Source: JBCBRD01 sp039819785 (GTDB lineage Bacteria > Pseudomonadota > Alphaproteobacteria > Rhizobiales > Hyphomicrobiaceae). From it: DNA of 64,000 nucleotides. The translations under genes were made by a program, and so were the position numbers. Position 1 is the stretch's first letter, and every line of letters starts with the position of its first letter. A model generated the notes under the pieces. It saw only the letters and a list, made by a program, of their open reading frames with translations, had not been told where the DNA came from and did not search any database. Positions 1 to 9,195 of the stretch are shown in pieces. Location: contig JBCBRH010000023.1 in NCBI GenBank assembly GCA_039819785.1, positions 1 through 64,000 on the forward strand. The letters are read 5' to 3'.

Positions 1-2
1 CC

Positions 3-1505
3 AAAATCCCTGGCGAATTTGCCCCTCGCGAAGACCGTGGCGCATTCTTCATTTTCGTCAGTGGCCCGGAAGGTGCGACCTTCTCGTACATGAAAGACTA
101 CATGGACGAGATCGAGCGTCGGCTGACGTCATACGTCGACAGCGGTGAATTTCAGCGGCTTCTCATCCGTGCCCCCCGAGGCTTTGGTAATGCCGAGACC
201 TTCAACAGTGCGATTGCCATTGTCGTGTTGAATGACTGGTCGAAACGCCGTGGCGCCTTCGAAATCATGAAGGAGGTTCGCGGCAAGCTATCGGACCTGC
301 CAGGCGTCAAGGCTTTCCCGGTGATGCGTCAGGGGCTGGGAGGCCGCCTGCAAAAGCCGCTGCAATTTACAATCGGTGGCGGCACGTGGGAGCAACTGGC
401 CGAATGGCGCAACACGCTGGTTGAGGCGCTGGAGGCCGACAACCCCGGCCTCGTTGGTCTCGACTGGGACTATAAGGAAACCCAGCCGCAACTCCGTGTC
501 GACATCAACTATGACCGCGCCGCCGAACTTGGTGTCACAGTCTCAAACATCGGCCGCACGCTGCAGACCATGCTCGGGTCCCGGCGGGTGACGACCTACA
601 TTGACCAAGGCGAGGAATACGACGTCATTCTGGAAGGCGAGCGCGCAGGTCAGCGCACGCCAACCAGCCTGCAAAACATCTATGTGAAATCCGCCCGGTC
701 AGACGAACTCATTCCGCTGTCGAATTTCGTTTCGCTACGTGAAGAAGCCGGTTCCACGGCATTGAACCGGTACAACCGGATACGCGCCATCACCATCGAG
801 GCCAACCTGGCTGACGGGCTGGCCCTTGGCGATGCGTTGGCCCACGTGGAAGCGAAAATCCAAGAAAACCTGCCGCCCGATGCCATCATCGACTACAAGG
901 GCCGCTCGCTCGACTTCAAGGACACCGGCCAATCCATCATCTTCGTCTTCGTGCTCGGCATCGTCGTGGTCTTCCTCGTACTGGCCGCACAATTCGAAAG
1001 CTGGGTCCACCCGCTCGTCATCATGCTAACCGTGCCGCTGGCGATTGGCGGAGCGCTCCTTGGGTTATGGATAATCGGCGGTACGCTCAACATCTACTCG
1101 CAAATCGGGCTGATAATGCTCGTGGGGCTGGCCGCCAAGAACGGCATTTTGATCGTGGAATTTGCCAACCAGTTGCGCGACGACGGCATGCCGTTTGATG
1201 AGGCATTGGAAGAAGCCTCAACGATCCGCCTCCGCCCCATCATCATGACCGGTATCACGACGGCAGCCGGTTCCATTCCCTTGATTCTGTCGTTCGGACC
1301 GGGTGCCGAAACACGTCTCGTGATCGGCGTGGTGGTCTTGTCAGGCGTTTTGGCAGCAACAGTCCTAACGCTCTACGTTGTCCCCGCCGCCTATTCGCTC
1401 CTCGCACGTCGAACGGGTTCACCGGGGGATGTCGCCCGGCAGCTTGAACAGGAAGCGGCCCGTAAGCCCTCCGCGGCGCACCCCGCCCCCGCACCGGCCG
1501 AGTAG
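3..1505 (+). CDS. RND-family efflux permease, C-terminal half (partial)
   Basis: The reading frame is open to the left edge, so only the last 500 residues are present; full RND permeases have about 1030. It starts inside the second periplasmic loop (EDRGAFFIFVSGPEGA, as in the AcrB/HAE1 group). The porter and docking subdomains follow, and then the last transmembrane helices. The signature GLAAKNGILIVEFANQ lies in this half, after FVLGIVVVFLVLAAQFESW. Proteins of this family use proton flow to export hydrophobic compounds, working as a trimer with a periplasmic adaptor and an outer-membrane channel. Those partners are not in the window and would lie upstream. The Pro/Ala-rich C-terminal tail is cytoplasmic and variable. 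The substrate cannot be told from sequence. Confidence 0.93.
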   Translation, partial: KIPGEFAPREDRGAFFIFVSGPEGATFSYMKDYMDEIERRLTSYVDSGEFQRLLIRAPRGFGNAETFNSAIAIVVLNDWSKRRGAFEIMKEVRGKLSDLPGVKAFPVMRQGLGGRLQKPLQFTIGGGTWEQLAEWRNTLVEALEADNPGLVGLDWDYKETQPQLRVDINYDRAAELGVTVSNIGRTLQTMLGSRRVTTYIDQGEEYDVILEGERAGQRTPTSLQNIYVKSARSDELIPLSNFVSLREEAGSTALNRYNRIRAITIEANLADGLALGDALAHVEAKIQENLPPDAIIDYKGRSLDFKDTGQSIIFVFVLGIVVVFLVLAAQFESWVHPLVIMLTVPLAIGGALLGLWIIGGTLNIYSQIGLIMLVGLAAKNGILIVEFANQLRDDGMPFDEALEEASTIRLRPIIMTGITTAAGSIPLILSFGPGAETRLVIGVVVLSGVLAATVLTLYVVPAAYSLLARRTGSPGDVARQLEQEAARKPSAAHPAPAPAE

Positions 1506-1556
1506 GCGGTCAGTCAAAGCGGTCCTGATAAGGTCTCGAGGTCGATAGCACCCCAC

Positions 1557-1582
1557 CCCGGCTGCTGCGCAACGCAGCCGGG
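1557..1582. terminator. hairpin between convergent genes
   Basis: A 9-bp perfect inverted repeat (cccggctgc / gcagccggg) has an 8-nt loop and lies between the RND permease and the convergent opgC-like gene. There is no clear T tract on either strand, so it is only a probable terminator. Confidence 0.5.
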
Positions 1583-1596
1583 ACGCTCTCAGGTCT

Positions 1597-2844
1597 TCAC
1601 GCCCCGGCACCACGTCCACCGGTAGGTGGAACGCTGAGACCCCGATCGGATTGCGCTTTGACGTCGGGTTGAAGGCGAGGTTTCTGCCATGGTGAGGATT
1701 TGAAGTAGGCCGCCGTATAGGCCACGGCGATCAGTAGGATGATGCCGACGATATTCACAAACGCCACATTAAGTGTGGTCGGCCCCATCAGGTTCAGCGC
1801 CACGCCGCCAAGCATCGACAACAAAATCCCTGCCATGAACACGCCAAGTGCCTGTTGCCCAACCTTGCACATCACATTCACGCCAGGCCCTTTGATGTTC
1901 TCACCATTCGGCCCCGCCAGGGCATAGGCCAGATAGGCCAGCGCCAGGAAGTGGATGTACCGCAGCGGCCCGAAATGCGTTTTGTCCAACAACGGTGCAA
2001 TGAAATCGCGTGTATCGCGGATGAACTGATAGGAATTCACCGTTGGCCAATGCGCGAACGGGATGATGACGATCACGATTGCAGCACAAATCCATATCAG
2101 TCGGCGATCAATCGGTGGCGCTGGGATCCACCCCCGCATGAACGCGAAACCGGTGAAGAAGACCAACTGCCATGAAAATGGGTTGAAGTACCACACCCGA
2201 TCCGACCAGGGTTCAGCAGGCAGGTCTAGCTTCTCAAAAAATGCCAGCAACCAAATGGCGGCCATGAAAATGAAGACCAAGCCGACGTTCACCCGGGCCA
2301 GCGCCATGATGATCGGGATCATTGCAAGAATGACGAGATACATCGGAAGGATGTCAAACAGGTTCGGCACATAGGTCAGAGTCAGCAAGCCCATCAACTG
2401 CTGGCCGGTATTGAATTCCACGAACGGCAACACGTTGATGCCGCCCTGGTACTGCGTTCCCGTTCCCAGCCAATGGTCAACCGAAACCATGGCCGTGGTG
2501 ACGACAAGGAACAGCGCGATGTGCGCCCAGTAGACTTGCCAACACCGAAACGCGATCCGGCTCAAGCCCAGCAGAAATCCGCGCTGTTCAAACAGCTTAC
2601 CGAACGCAAGTGCGGAGGCCATTCCAGAACAGAATACGAAGATTTCAGTTGCATCCGAAAATCCGAAACGCGCCGGGATGTAATTCGCCCAGCCATTGTT
2701 CGGCATGTGCGCGAAAAAGATGATGAACATCCCTGCGCCACGAAAGAAGTCGAGGCGGATGTCGCGGGGCTTGCGGCCGCGCGCAGCCAGTTGGCCGGGC
2801 AGTTCGCCAACTCTGGGTGCGGACATATTAGATGCTGTCGACAT
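1597..2844 (-). CDS. OpgC-type membrane acyltransferase
   Basis: This is a polytopic membrane protein of about 415 residues with the N-terminal block of the OpgC family (IRLDFFRGAGMFIIFFAHMP) and about ten hydrophobic segments. OpgC proteins succinylate osmoregulated periplasmic glucans and belong to the wider acyltransferase-3 group. The start at 2844 is chosen because GGAGG lies 9 nt upstream. The frame is open further upstream, but only inside the preceding gene. An alternative ATG at 2826 sits one base after the stop of that gene. With the 2844 start it overlaps the thiamine-diphosphate enzyme gene by 17 nt, which implies co-transcription and probably translational coupling. No glucan synthase (opgGH/ndvB) is nearby, so the acceptor may be another glycan. 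Confidence 0.85.
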   Translation of the reverse strand: MSTASNMSAPRVGELPGQLAARGRKPRDIRLDFFRGAGMFIIFFAHMPNNGWANYIPARFGFSDATEIFVFCSGMASALAFGKLFEQRGFLLGLSRIAFRCWQVYWAHIALFLVVTTAMVSVDHWLGTGTQYQGGINVLPFVEFNTGQQLMGLLTLTYVPNLFDILPMYLVILAMIPIIMALARVNVGLVFIFMAAIWLLAFFEKLDLPAEPWSDRVWYFNPFSWQLVFFTGFAFMRGWIPAPPIDRRLIWICAAIVIVIIPFAHWPTVNSYQFIRDTRDFIAPLLDKTHFGPLRYIHFLALAYLAYALAGPNGENIKGPGVNVMCKVGQQALGVFMAGILLSMLGGVALNLMGPTTLNVAFVNIVGIILLIAVAYTAAYFKSSPWQKPRLQPDVKAQSDRGLSVPPTGGRGAGA

Positions 2845-4450
2845 ACGACTTCGCCTCCAGCGAACAGACAATAAGCGAAAATGTGTCAGCAGCGCGTGCT
2901 TCGTCGAGCGCCGCGCCAAACGCATCAGCCGATTCGACCCGGAAACCAAGTCCGCCATAAGTGCGTGCAATCTCTTCAAAACGCGTTGCACCCAGCCGCA
3001 CACCATTACAGGCCAGACCCGCCTGCGCCTGCTTGAGTTCGATCAACGCAAGGCTTTCATCTTGAAACACGATGATTGCGATGTTGGTCCCCGTATCGCG
3101 CAGCGTTGCCAGTTCACCAAGCCCCATCTCAAGGCCGCCATCACCCAGGACGGCAATGACATGTCGGTCTGGCGCACCGATCTTCACGCCAATCGCGGAG
3201 GGCAGCGCCGTGCCCATCGTGCAATACCCCGCCGACTGTTGGATCTGCCGAGGGTGGCCGGCCTTGAGTTTCTGGCTCAGGAGAATGCGGTGCGCGCCAC
3301 TATCGACTGTCACAACGGTTTTGGCATCTAGCTTCGACTGCAACACCTCGATGGCCCCGTGTGGCCCCCAATTGTCAGACGAGGCAAAGGCGGCCTCCAG
3401 CTGTTGGCGGGCACGAGGAATCTCTCCGCCAGACCAGCGCGGCTTGGTGCCAAGGTCCTTCAGGCCGGCAACAACGGCCCGCAAAAGTGCATCGACCGGG
3501 CCGACGAGCTGGTCGCTGACCACGTGCATGCCATGATCGGAAGGGTAGGCCGTCATGTCGATCACATGAGCCGTCTCTGCGAAGGGATCAAACCAGCCAG
3601 GCCGCATTTCGATCGGGTCATATCCAACCAGCAAAACAACATCGCTGGCTCTGACAATCTCGAGGAGAACCGGATCGGCCTTCGGAGAGAGCCCGGCCCC
3701 GCCAAGTGACAGCGGGTGGCTTTCTGGTATGACGCCTTTGGCCTTGTAGGTCGTGATAACGGGCGCGCCTAGACGCTCCGACAGGGTCACAAGCGCTTCA
3801 TGCGCATGGCCGTCAACCGCACCGAGGCCCGCAATGATGAGGGGGCGCTCGCTGGCGCTGAGCGATTTTTCAAGCGCTCGGATCGCTTCAGACTCCGGCG
3901 AGATTTCAACGGCAGAGTCTCGAAACGGAGCGACCGCTGCGTCTCTAGCTGCCGCCGGTTTCGCAGCCGTTCCAGGTGCTAGATCAATGTGAACCGGCCC
4001 CATGGGGGGCTGCAACGCCAACCGCGCCGCCCGCGCGACAGTCGCGCCCACGCCTTCGGCTTCAACCTCGAATGTCGCTTTGACAAGCGGGCGCAACAAC
4101 GCGGCCTGATCCAACACTTGGTGCGTGTAGCGATGCCGAATATCATGATCGACAACACCCGATACGATGATCAGCGGCACATGTTCTTGTGAGGCATCTG
4201 CAATGCCGTTGATCGCATTCGAAAGCCCGGGACCAACAGTCGTCACCAACAGCCCGGGTGCATCGCGGTTGACGCCTTCAGCTGCGGCCATAAAGGCTGC
4301 AGCCGTTTCATGCCGCGCCAATACAAACCGAATGCCCACCTTTTCAAGGGCGTCGATGAACGTGACCACCTCGCCGCCGGGCATGCCGAACGCGCGCCGG
4401 ACGCCGTGCGCATGGAGTGTTTCAGCGGCAATATCAGCTACCCGGGTCAT
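2828..4450 (-). CDS. thiamine-diphosphate enzyme, acetolactate synthase-like
   Basis: At 540 residues this has the three-domain layout of the acetolactate synthase/benzoylformate decarboxylase superfamily. The N-terminal pyrimidine-binding domain carries the catalytic glutamate (E48 in RHETAAAF). A central domain follows, then a pyrophosphate-binding domain starting GDG at residue 436. The metal-site motif reads Q463-D464 followed by ESLALIELKQ, where classical ALS has NN and many ALS-like paralogues have ND. No ilvH regulatory subunit is adjacent, so a biosynthetic ilvB role is unlikely. A 2-oxoacid decarboxylase or carboligase is more likely; the substrate is unknown. Its neighbour downstream is opgC, overlapping by 17 nt. 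Confidence 0.82.
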   Translation of the reverse strand: MTRVADIAAETLHAHGVRRAFGMPGGEVVTFIDALEKVGIRFVLARHETAAAFMAAAEGVNRDAPGLLVTTVGPGLSNAINGIADASQEHVPLIIVSGVVDHDIRHRYTHQVLDQAALLRPLVKATFEVEAEGVGATVARAARLALQPPMGPVHIDLAPGTAAKPAAARDAAVAPFRDSAVEISPESEAIRALEKSLSASERPLIIAGLGAVDGHAHEALVTLSERLGAPVITTYKAKGVIPESHPLSLGGAGLSPKADPVLLEIVRASDVVLLVGYDPIEMRPGWFDPFAETAHVIDMTAYPSDHGMHVVSDQLVGPVDALLRAVVAGLKDLGTKPRWSGGEIPRARQQLEAAFASSDNWGPHGAIEVLQSKLDAKTVVTVDSGAHRILLSQKLKAGHPRQIQQSAGYCTMGTALPSAIGVKIGAPDRHVIAVLGDGGLEMGLGELATLRDTGTNIAIIVFQDESLALIELKQAQAGLACNGVRLGATRFEEIARTYGGLGFRVESADAFGAALDEARAADTFSLIVCSLEAKSYVDSI

Positions 4451-4748
4451 CGCGCCTCAGTCCTGTCTTCGTTGCAACCATCACGGTCGTTCGCCAGCGG
4501 TTCACCATGTGCCGCCGCTCACACAAGTGATGCAGCGCCGCCGGGCTGCATCGGAATTGCAGATATTCGAGCACGCGCCAATGTGGCGAACACGCCTTGG
4601 TACTGATTTTTTTGGCCGTTTCGTATCCGTTGCGCTCAAAATACGACAAAGACCCGCCCAATGGGGGCGAGCCTAGATCAAACGCATTACTGGAATTCAC
4701 AGAAGCCAACCCGCAAGACGGCAGGAGTGTCGTTCGGGTGCGGGCAGT

Positions 4749-6155
4749 CTAATGCACGCCGTGATCAGGCATCAGTTCCCTGGCTGGTTCAAGGGCACCG
4801 GCCATCAACCGCGTGCGCACAAGCCCGTCATATCGATCTTGTTTCCGGAACGAATGGCGCGCACGGCTGACAGTATCAAATGCGGCCTTGTCATTCGCCG
4901 AGGCCGTCAACAACAACAACGACCGAACAAAGACGTCGCGCTGCGCATGACTGCCGCCAATGGCCGGCATGTCACGCAACATCCGCTCTAGCGTTGCCCG
5001 GGAAACTCCACAATCGTGATCGGTTTGATGAAGGGCATGTCGCGGCCCGCCTTTAAGTCGAAGAAGGACCGTTGCGATATCAAGACCGAGGTCCGTCGCC
5101 AGGCCAGACTGCTCATCACCCCGGCTGTCCGACGCAGCCATTGCGGCCACAAGTTCCGCAGCCGCCGCGTCATCACCGGCAGCCAGGAGAGCCAGAAGGT
5201 AATGTAGGGAGGCGAACACATAATGCGTATCGGCACGTCGCTTCAGAGCGATCTCGTACAGGCCCTGCCAGCGGGCACCCACGTTGACGCCCTCCTGCTC
5301 CAAACGCCACAAGATGGAAACGGCATTGGCCATGTCGCGGAAGTCATCGGTTTCCGATGGGCGAATTTCGGCATCGTATAGCGCCAGGACGCGATCGTAG
5401 TCGCGGGCCTCCAACTGGAACAGCGCAAGATGCCAAGCCAGATGATAAGCGAAATTGTTACACTGCGGCCAAACCGATCGCGACGCCTCAAACCAGGCAA
5501 TGCCCTCGTCGGTTCGTCCACGCATTTCGAGCACATGACCGACGGCATGGATGCCCCAGCTGTCAGCAGGTTCCTCCTGGACACTTCTGCGTCCAAAATC
5601 TTCGGCATCATCGAATTGGCCACACTCTTCGAGCCCAAATGCGTGTAACCCAAGCAAAAAGCCGTGCCCCGGCATGGAACGTTTCCATTGCCTCAGTGCA
5701 TCACCTGTGACCGACAACATGATCTCGCGGTCACCGCACATAAAGCGCAAAGCATTGGACAGTTTCAGCGGAAGAAGATCATGCGGGTGCGTGCTGACAT
5801 GCCTTTCCAAGCGTTCCGCCGCTTTGCTCAACGCCCCGACGACGGCGAATTCCAGTGCCTCCACCAAGGCCCGTTCCGTGGCTGTGCCGCCGCTGACCCG
5901 GCGCAGCGCTTCCTTCGCGACGCCGGCAAACTTTGCACCGGATTGAAAGTTTTCAGCTTTGCCGAGCAATACGCTGCCCAGTCCTTTGAGCGCGTGTGCG
6001 GCGACGAGGTCGGGGTCATGATCCAAGGCGGATTTGAGCTGATCACTCGCTGCCCGATGCGCGAGGACGGCAAACACAGCATCTGAGAATGCAGCGACAG
6101 CATCTGAGCTGGACGTCGTGTGTGTTCCGCCGAACCGGTCAGTCGTCTGCGGCAT
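4749..6155 (-). CDS. TPR protein of the TTC38 type
   Basis: This soluble alpha-helical protein of about 468 residues resembles tetratricopeptide-repeat protein 38. The most conserved stretch is central: MPGHGFLLGLHAFGLEEC, then DSWGIHAVGHVLEMRGR, then NNFAYHLAWHLALFQLE. The three His-containing helices are typical of this family, which occurs in bacteria and eukaryotes and has no settled biochemical role. The ATG at 6155 is preferred because AAGG lies 9 nt upstream; an in-frame ATG at 6164 abuts that AAGG. No signal peptide or membrane segment is visible. It lies 298 nt upstream of the thiamine-diphosphate enzyme gene on the same strand, so co-transcription is possible but not shown. Confidence 0.82.
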   Translation of the reverse strand: MPQTTDRFGGTHTTSSSDAVAAFSDAVFAVLAHRAASDQLKSALDHDPDLVAAHALKGLGSVLLGKAENFQSGAKFAGVAKEALRRVSGGTATERALVEALEFAVVGALSKAAERLERHVSTHPHDLLPLKLSNALRFMCGDREIMLSVTGDALRQWKRSMPGHGFLLGLHAFGLEECGQFDDAEDFGRRSVQEEPADSWGIHAVGHVLEMRGRTDEGIAWFEASRSVWPQCNNFAYHLAWHLALFQLEARDYDRVLALYDAEIRPSETDDFRDMANAVSILWRLEQEGVNVGARWQGLYEIALKRRADTHYVFASLHYLLALLAAGDDAAAAELVAAMAASDSRGDEQSGLATDLGLDIATVLLRLKGGPRHALHQTDHDCGVSRATLERMLRDMPAIGGSHAQRDVFVRSLLLLTASANDKAAFDTVSRARHSFRKQDRYDGLVRTRLMAGALEPARELMPDHGVH

Positions 6156-6164
6156 GCTGCGCAT

Positions 6165-6584
6165 CCTTGTAAGTGGCCCAATCAGTGGACTTCAGCTCAA
6201 CGGGCGACCGTTGCGCACTGCAAAAAGTAATGTCCGTGTCCGTCATCTGCCAAATCAATGACCTTCACATGTACGACACTGATCAGACACGATGATCGAT
6301 GAATTGCACGTGAACCGTCCATGGAGGATGCGGCAATTGTGCGGTCGCAAAAAGACGCAAAATCGTCCCACGATGTCACGATTGGGGATTGCGCGTTGAC
6401 GTTGCCGTGAGGAGATCGAGAATTCAGCATAAGTGCTCTTAAGTGCCGAATGTTTGTGCGAATTCGACAAGTCTCAGAGGCGGCTGATGGGGACTTTAGA
6501 CCTTCGAGGCAAGACGCCTGACCGAGCACCTTCGCCTTAAATCGCATGCGCGAATCAGCTTTGGTGTCGTGCCGATCGGGCGCT
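6165..6584. other. 420-base gap without a convincing gene
   Basis: This lies between the stop of the Rrf2-type regulator and the start of the TTC38-like gene, both on the minus strand. Open frames here are short or run antisense through the Rrf2 gene. No strong hairpin or RNA family was recognised. It probably holds the promoter of the TTC38-like gene. Confidence 0.5.
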
Positions 6585-7118
6585 TCAAGATCGCAGCACC
6601 ACGCCCGGTGGCGGACCGGCTTTGTCAGCCCCACCGCGTGGGGCATCCGGAGTAGCCAGCCCGGCGATGTCTGCAGGGTCGGCGTTGTCCCTGTCGAGTT
6701 GAGGCTCGCAAACAGGCGTTGGCTTCGCGGCCCGTGCAGATGTTTCTGCCATATCAGCGATGGTGTTGGCATCGAGAACCTGGATGAACGCTTCGAGCGC
6801 GTCACCGACCATCTGGTCAAAGTCTTCACCGCCAAGCGCCTTCTCACGTCGGGCCGCAGACGCGGTTTCTTCGATCGCGCGAACGACCTGCCCAACGCGG
6901 ATGTCTGCGGCTGGTGCAGCGAGGCGCACACCGCCGTAGCGTCCACGGACAGCCGAAACAAAGCCCGCGCGCGAAAGAAGGTGAACAATTTTGAAAGTGT
7001 TTTGGGGCGTAATACCAAGCCGATCAGAGATCTCGGCAACCTTTACAAGATCATCGCCACTGCGGGCACAATCCACCAGGATCCGAACGGCATCATTGGT
7101 TGTTTTGCAAAGACGCAT
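6585..7118 (-). CDS. Rrf2-family transcriptional regulator lacking the cluster cysteines
   Basis: The first 80 or so residues are the Rrf2 winged helix (MRLCKTTNDAVRILVDCA; then GITPQNTFKIVHLL; then SAVRGRYGGVRLA). Rrf2 proteins such as IscR, NsrR and RirA sense Fe-S status, NO or iron through three cysteines just after this domain. Here that region (EETASAARREKALGGEDF) has no cysteine; the only Cys are at 4, 17 and near 137. The C-terminal tail (about 50 residues) is rich in Ala, Asp and Pro and looks disordered. The protein must therefore sense something else or act as apo-regulator. Its target is not evident; the nearest genes are the TTC38-like gene downstream and the LysR gene upstream. 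Confidence 0.85.
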   Translation of the reverse strand: MRLCKTTNDAVRILVDCARSGDDLVKVAEISDRLGITPQNTFKIVHLLSRAGFVSAVRGRYGGVRLAAPAADIRVGQVVRAIEETASAARREKALGGEDFDQMVGDALEAFIQVLDANTIADMAETSARAAKPTPVCEPQLDRDNADPADIAGLATPDAPRGGADKAGPPPGVVLRS

Positions 7119-7223
7119 TGCTGGCTTTCAACGCTCATCCATATTGTTGACTCGATTATGAAGCGATAAAACCAATCTGCCAACCCGTTTTGATTTTCCT
7201 CTATTGTATCAAGGACGTTTGAC

Positions 7224-8192
7224 CTATCTTGGGCGTGTGAGCGCCGACTTGTCAGCCTCAGTTGAAATGCCCCTGTGCCCTGCGATCTCCCCAGCGTCTT
7301 CCCAAGGCGCAACCGCCAATGCCCGCACAAGCGCATCGATAAACAGCCGCGACTTCGCTGCCAGATACCGGTTTGGCGCATAAAGCGCATGAATATCCAG
7401 CTGCCGGTTCACATGGGCATCAAGGGCGGTGACGAGCGCCCCCGTCCGCAAACCGTCAGCCACCATGAACGTCGGTAGGAACGCGAGCCCCTGACCGGCA
7501 ATCGCTGCCTTCAAAAGGACTTCACCATTGTTGGCGCACAGCCTTGAGGTAATGGGGAAGCTTGTGCCCCCCTCGTCATCGCTGAGACGCCAGCGTTGTA
7601 GGGTCGTCGTGTGCCCATACGCCAGACACTGATGCGCACTGAGATCCTGAGGCGTGTTCGGTGTGCCAGCAGCAGCCAAGTATCCCGGTGATGCGACAAC
7701 CAGCAGGTTCGTTGTGCTCAACCGGCGGGCGATGAGGCTGGTGTCGGCCAAAGTGCCAATCCGTAACGTGACATCAAGACCCTCTGCGATTGGGTCTACA
7801 AATCGGTCCGACAGCATCAATTCGACTTTGATGGCAGGGTGAGAATTGACGAATTCAGAAACGATATCAGATAGGTACATCGTTCCAAACGTCATGGGTG
7901 CGTTGACCTTCAAAACACCTGTTGGCGTCCCGTGGAGCTGCGCAACCTGGGCATTCGTCTCGGCCACGTCAGCCAGAATTTGTAAGGCGCGCTCGTAGTA
8001 CGCAAGGCCCGCCTCCGTGGTGGAGACCCTCCGTGTGGTGCGATCGAGAAGCCGGACGCCGAGATCGTCTTCCAACGCCATTACAGCCTTGGAAATGGCA
8101 GACCGGGTCGCCCCCAGGGAGCGCGCGGCCGCCGCAAATCCACCCTCCGATACAACACGGGTAAACGCGGCCATTGCATGCAGCTTGTCCAA
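7224..8192 (-). CDS. LysR-family transcriptional regulator
   Basis: At 322 residues it has the usual LysR size. The N-terminal winged helix-turn-helix reads FAAAARSLGATRSAISKAV and is followed by LEDDLGVRLLDRTTRRV. A linker helix and a periplasmic-binding-protein-like effector domain follow. It is of the CrgA/AaeR-like group that often controls small redox or aromatic-compound genes. It is transcribed away from the pirin-doxX pair across a 187-nt gap, the classical arrangement for a LysR regulator and its target. The inducer cannot be inferred. Confidence 0.92.
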   Translation of the reverse strand: MDKLHAMAAFTRVVSEGGFAAAARSLGATRSAISKAVMALEDDLGVRLLDRTTRRVSTTEAGLAYYERALQILADVAETNAQVAQLHGTPTGVLKVNAPMTFGTMYLSDIVSEFVNSHPAIKVELMLSDRFVDPIAEGLDVTLRIGTLADTSLIARRLSTTNLLVVASPGYLAAAGTPNTPQDLSAHQCLAYGHTTTLQRWRLSDDEGGTSFPITSRLCANNGEVLLKAAIAGQGLAFLPTFMVADGLRTGALVTALDAHVNRQLDIHALYAPNRYLAAKSRLFIDALVRALAVAPWEDAGEIAGHRGISTEADKSALTRPR

Positions 8193-8379
8193 AGTGTCGA
8201 TCCTTAAACTTGATCCAGAGCCGGGCGAAGGCCCAACTCGATTGTATCGAATTTAGAAACAGTATGGATAAAAAAGACAAGATTGTGGAAGTGAGGCAAT
8301 GGTCCCATGTTCCTGTCACACGCAGCGGCCATCCAAAACATCAAAGGCCGCGTCAAACGCAAACGACAGGAGTTGGACC
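8193..8379. promoter_or_regulatory. divergent promoter region between lysR and pirin
   Basis: This 187-nt region separates the LysR start (8192) from the pirin start (8380). It must hold both promoters. An AT-rich patch with attgtatcgaat lies near 8240-8251. LysR boxes (T-N11-A dyads) are expected here, but I could not fix one with certainty. Confidence 0.5.
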
Positions 8380-9090
8380 ATGTTGACACTTCGCAGAGCA
8401 GAAGATCGCGGACACGCAGATTTCGGATGGCTCGACAGCCGCCATACCTTTTCCTTCGGCCAGTACTTCGATGAAAAGCACATGGGCTTTGGCCCCTTGC
8501 GCGTCATCAATGAAGACCGCGTCGCAGGTGGCGGTGGTTTTCCAACGCATCCCCACAAGGATATGGAGATCATTTCCTATGTTCTTGATGGTGGGCTGGC
8601 CCACAAAGACAGCCTTGGCACAGGGTCCGTCATCAAGGCAGGTGACGTTCAGCGTCTGAGCGCCGGGACCGGTATCACGCACTCCGAGTTCAACGCGTCT
8701 GAAACCGATCCCGTGCACTTCCTTCAGATCTGGATCATCCCCAAAGCGAAGGGCCTTCCCGCAACCTACGACCAGCGGACACTGACTGCTGAGGACAAAA
8801 CCGGTCAGTTGAAACTTGTCGCCTCGGGCAGCGGTCGCGATGGGTCAATCGAGATCAATCAGGACGTGGATATCTTCGCCACACAGCCAGGTGAAGCGAC
8901 AACACTGACCCACGAGATCAAGGACGGCCGGCTGGGTTGGGTGCAGGTCGTGCGCGGCAGTGCGTCGGTGAACGGTGAGGATGCCCGTCCAGGTGATGGG
9001 ATCGCGGTGCACGGTGCCACGGCTATCGAGATCAGGAACGCATCGGATGATGCCGAGCTTCTTGTCTTCGACATGACCGCTGACTTCTAA
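8380..9090 (+). CDS. pirin family protein (bicupin)
   Basis: This 236-residue bicupin has the four metal ligands of pirin in its first cupin: H57 and H59 (THPHKDME), H101 and E103 (GITHSEFN). These match the human pirin pattern closely in number and spacing. Bacterial pirins bind Fe(II) or other metals, and some have quercetinase activity or interact with dehydrogenases. The ATG at 8380 is chosen because AGGAG lies 7 nt upstream and the conserved N-terminus (MLTLRRAEDRGHADFGWLDS) begins there; the frame is open upstream but not conserved. It is divergent from lysR and followed by doxX after 105 nt. Confidence 0.93.
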   Translation: MLTLRRAEDRGHADFGWLDSRHTFSFGQYFDEKHMGFGPLRVINEDRVAGGGGFPTHPHKDMEIISYVLDGGLAHKDSLGTGSVIKAGDVQRLSAGTGITHSEFNASETDPVHFLQIWIIPKAKGLPATYDQRTLTAEDKTGQLKLVASGSGRDGSIEINQDVDIFATQPGEATTLTHEIKDGRLGWVQVVRGSASVNGEDARPGDGIAVHGATAIEIRNASDDAELLVFDMTADF

Positions 9091-9097
9091 CCATCGA

Positions 9098-9136
9098 CCT
9101 GCCCGCTGCACGGATACCCGTGGTGCGGCGGGCAGG
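9098..9136 (+). terminator. hairpin after pirin
   Basis: Arms cctgcccgctgcac (9098-9111) and gtgcggcgggcagg (9123-9136) pair over 14 positions with one G-T mismatch. It has no T tract, so it may only weaken read-through or protect the pirin mRNA before doxX. Confidence 0.45.
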
Positions 9137-9195
9137 ATCGAGCGCCCATCAGAACCCCCAGATCAATTCAGATTCCACATGAGAGGAGCAGTCCC

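Noticed and set aside
6197..7039. 280-codon minus-strand frame
   Set aside because: It runs in another frame through the Rrf2 gene and has a composition unlike a protein; it is a shadow.
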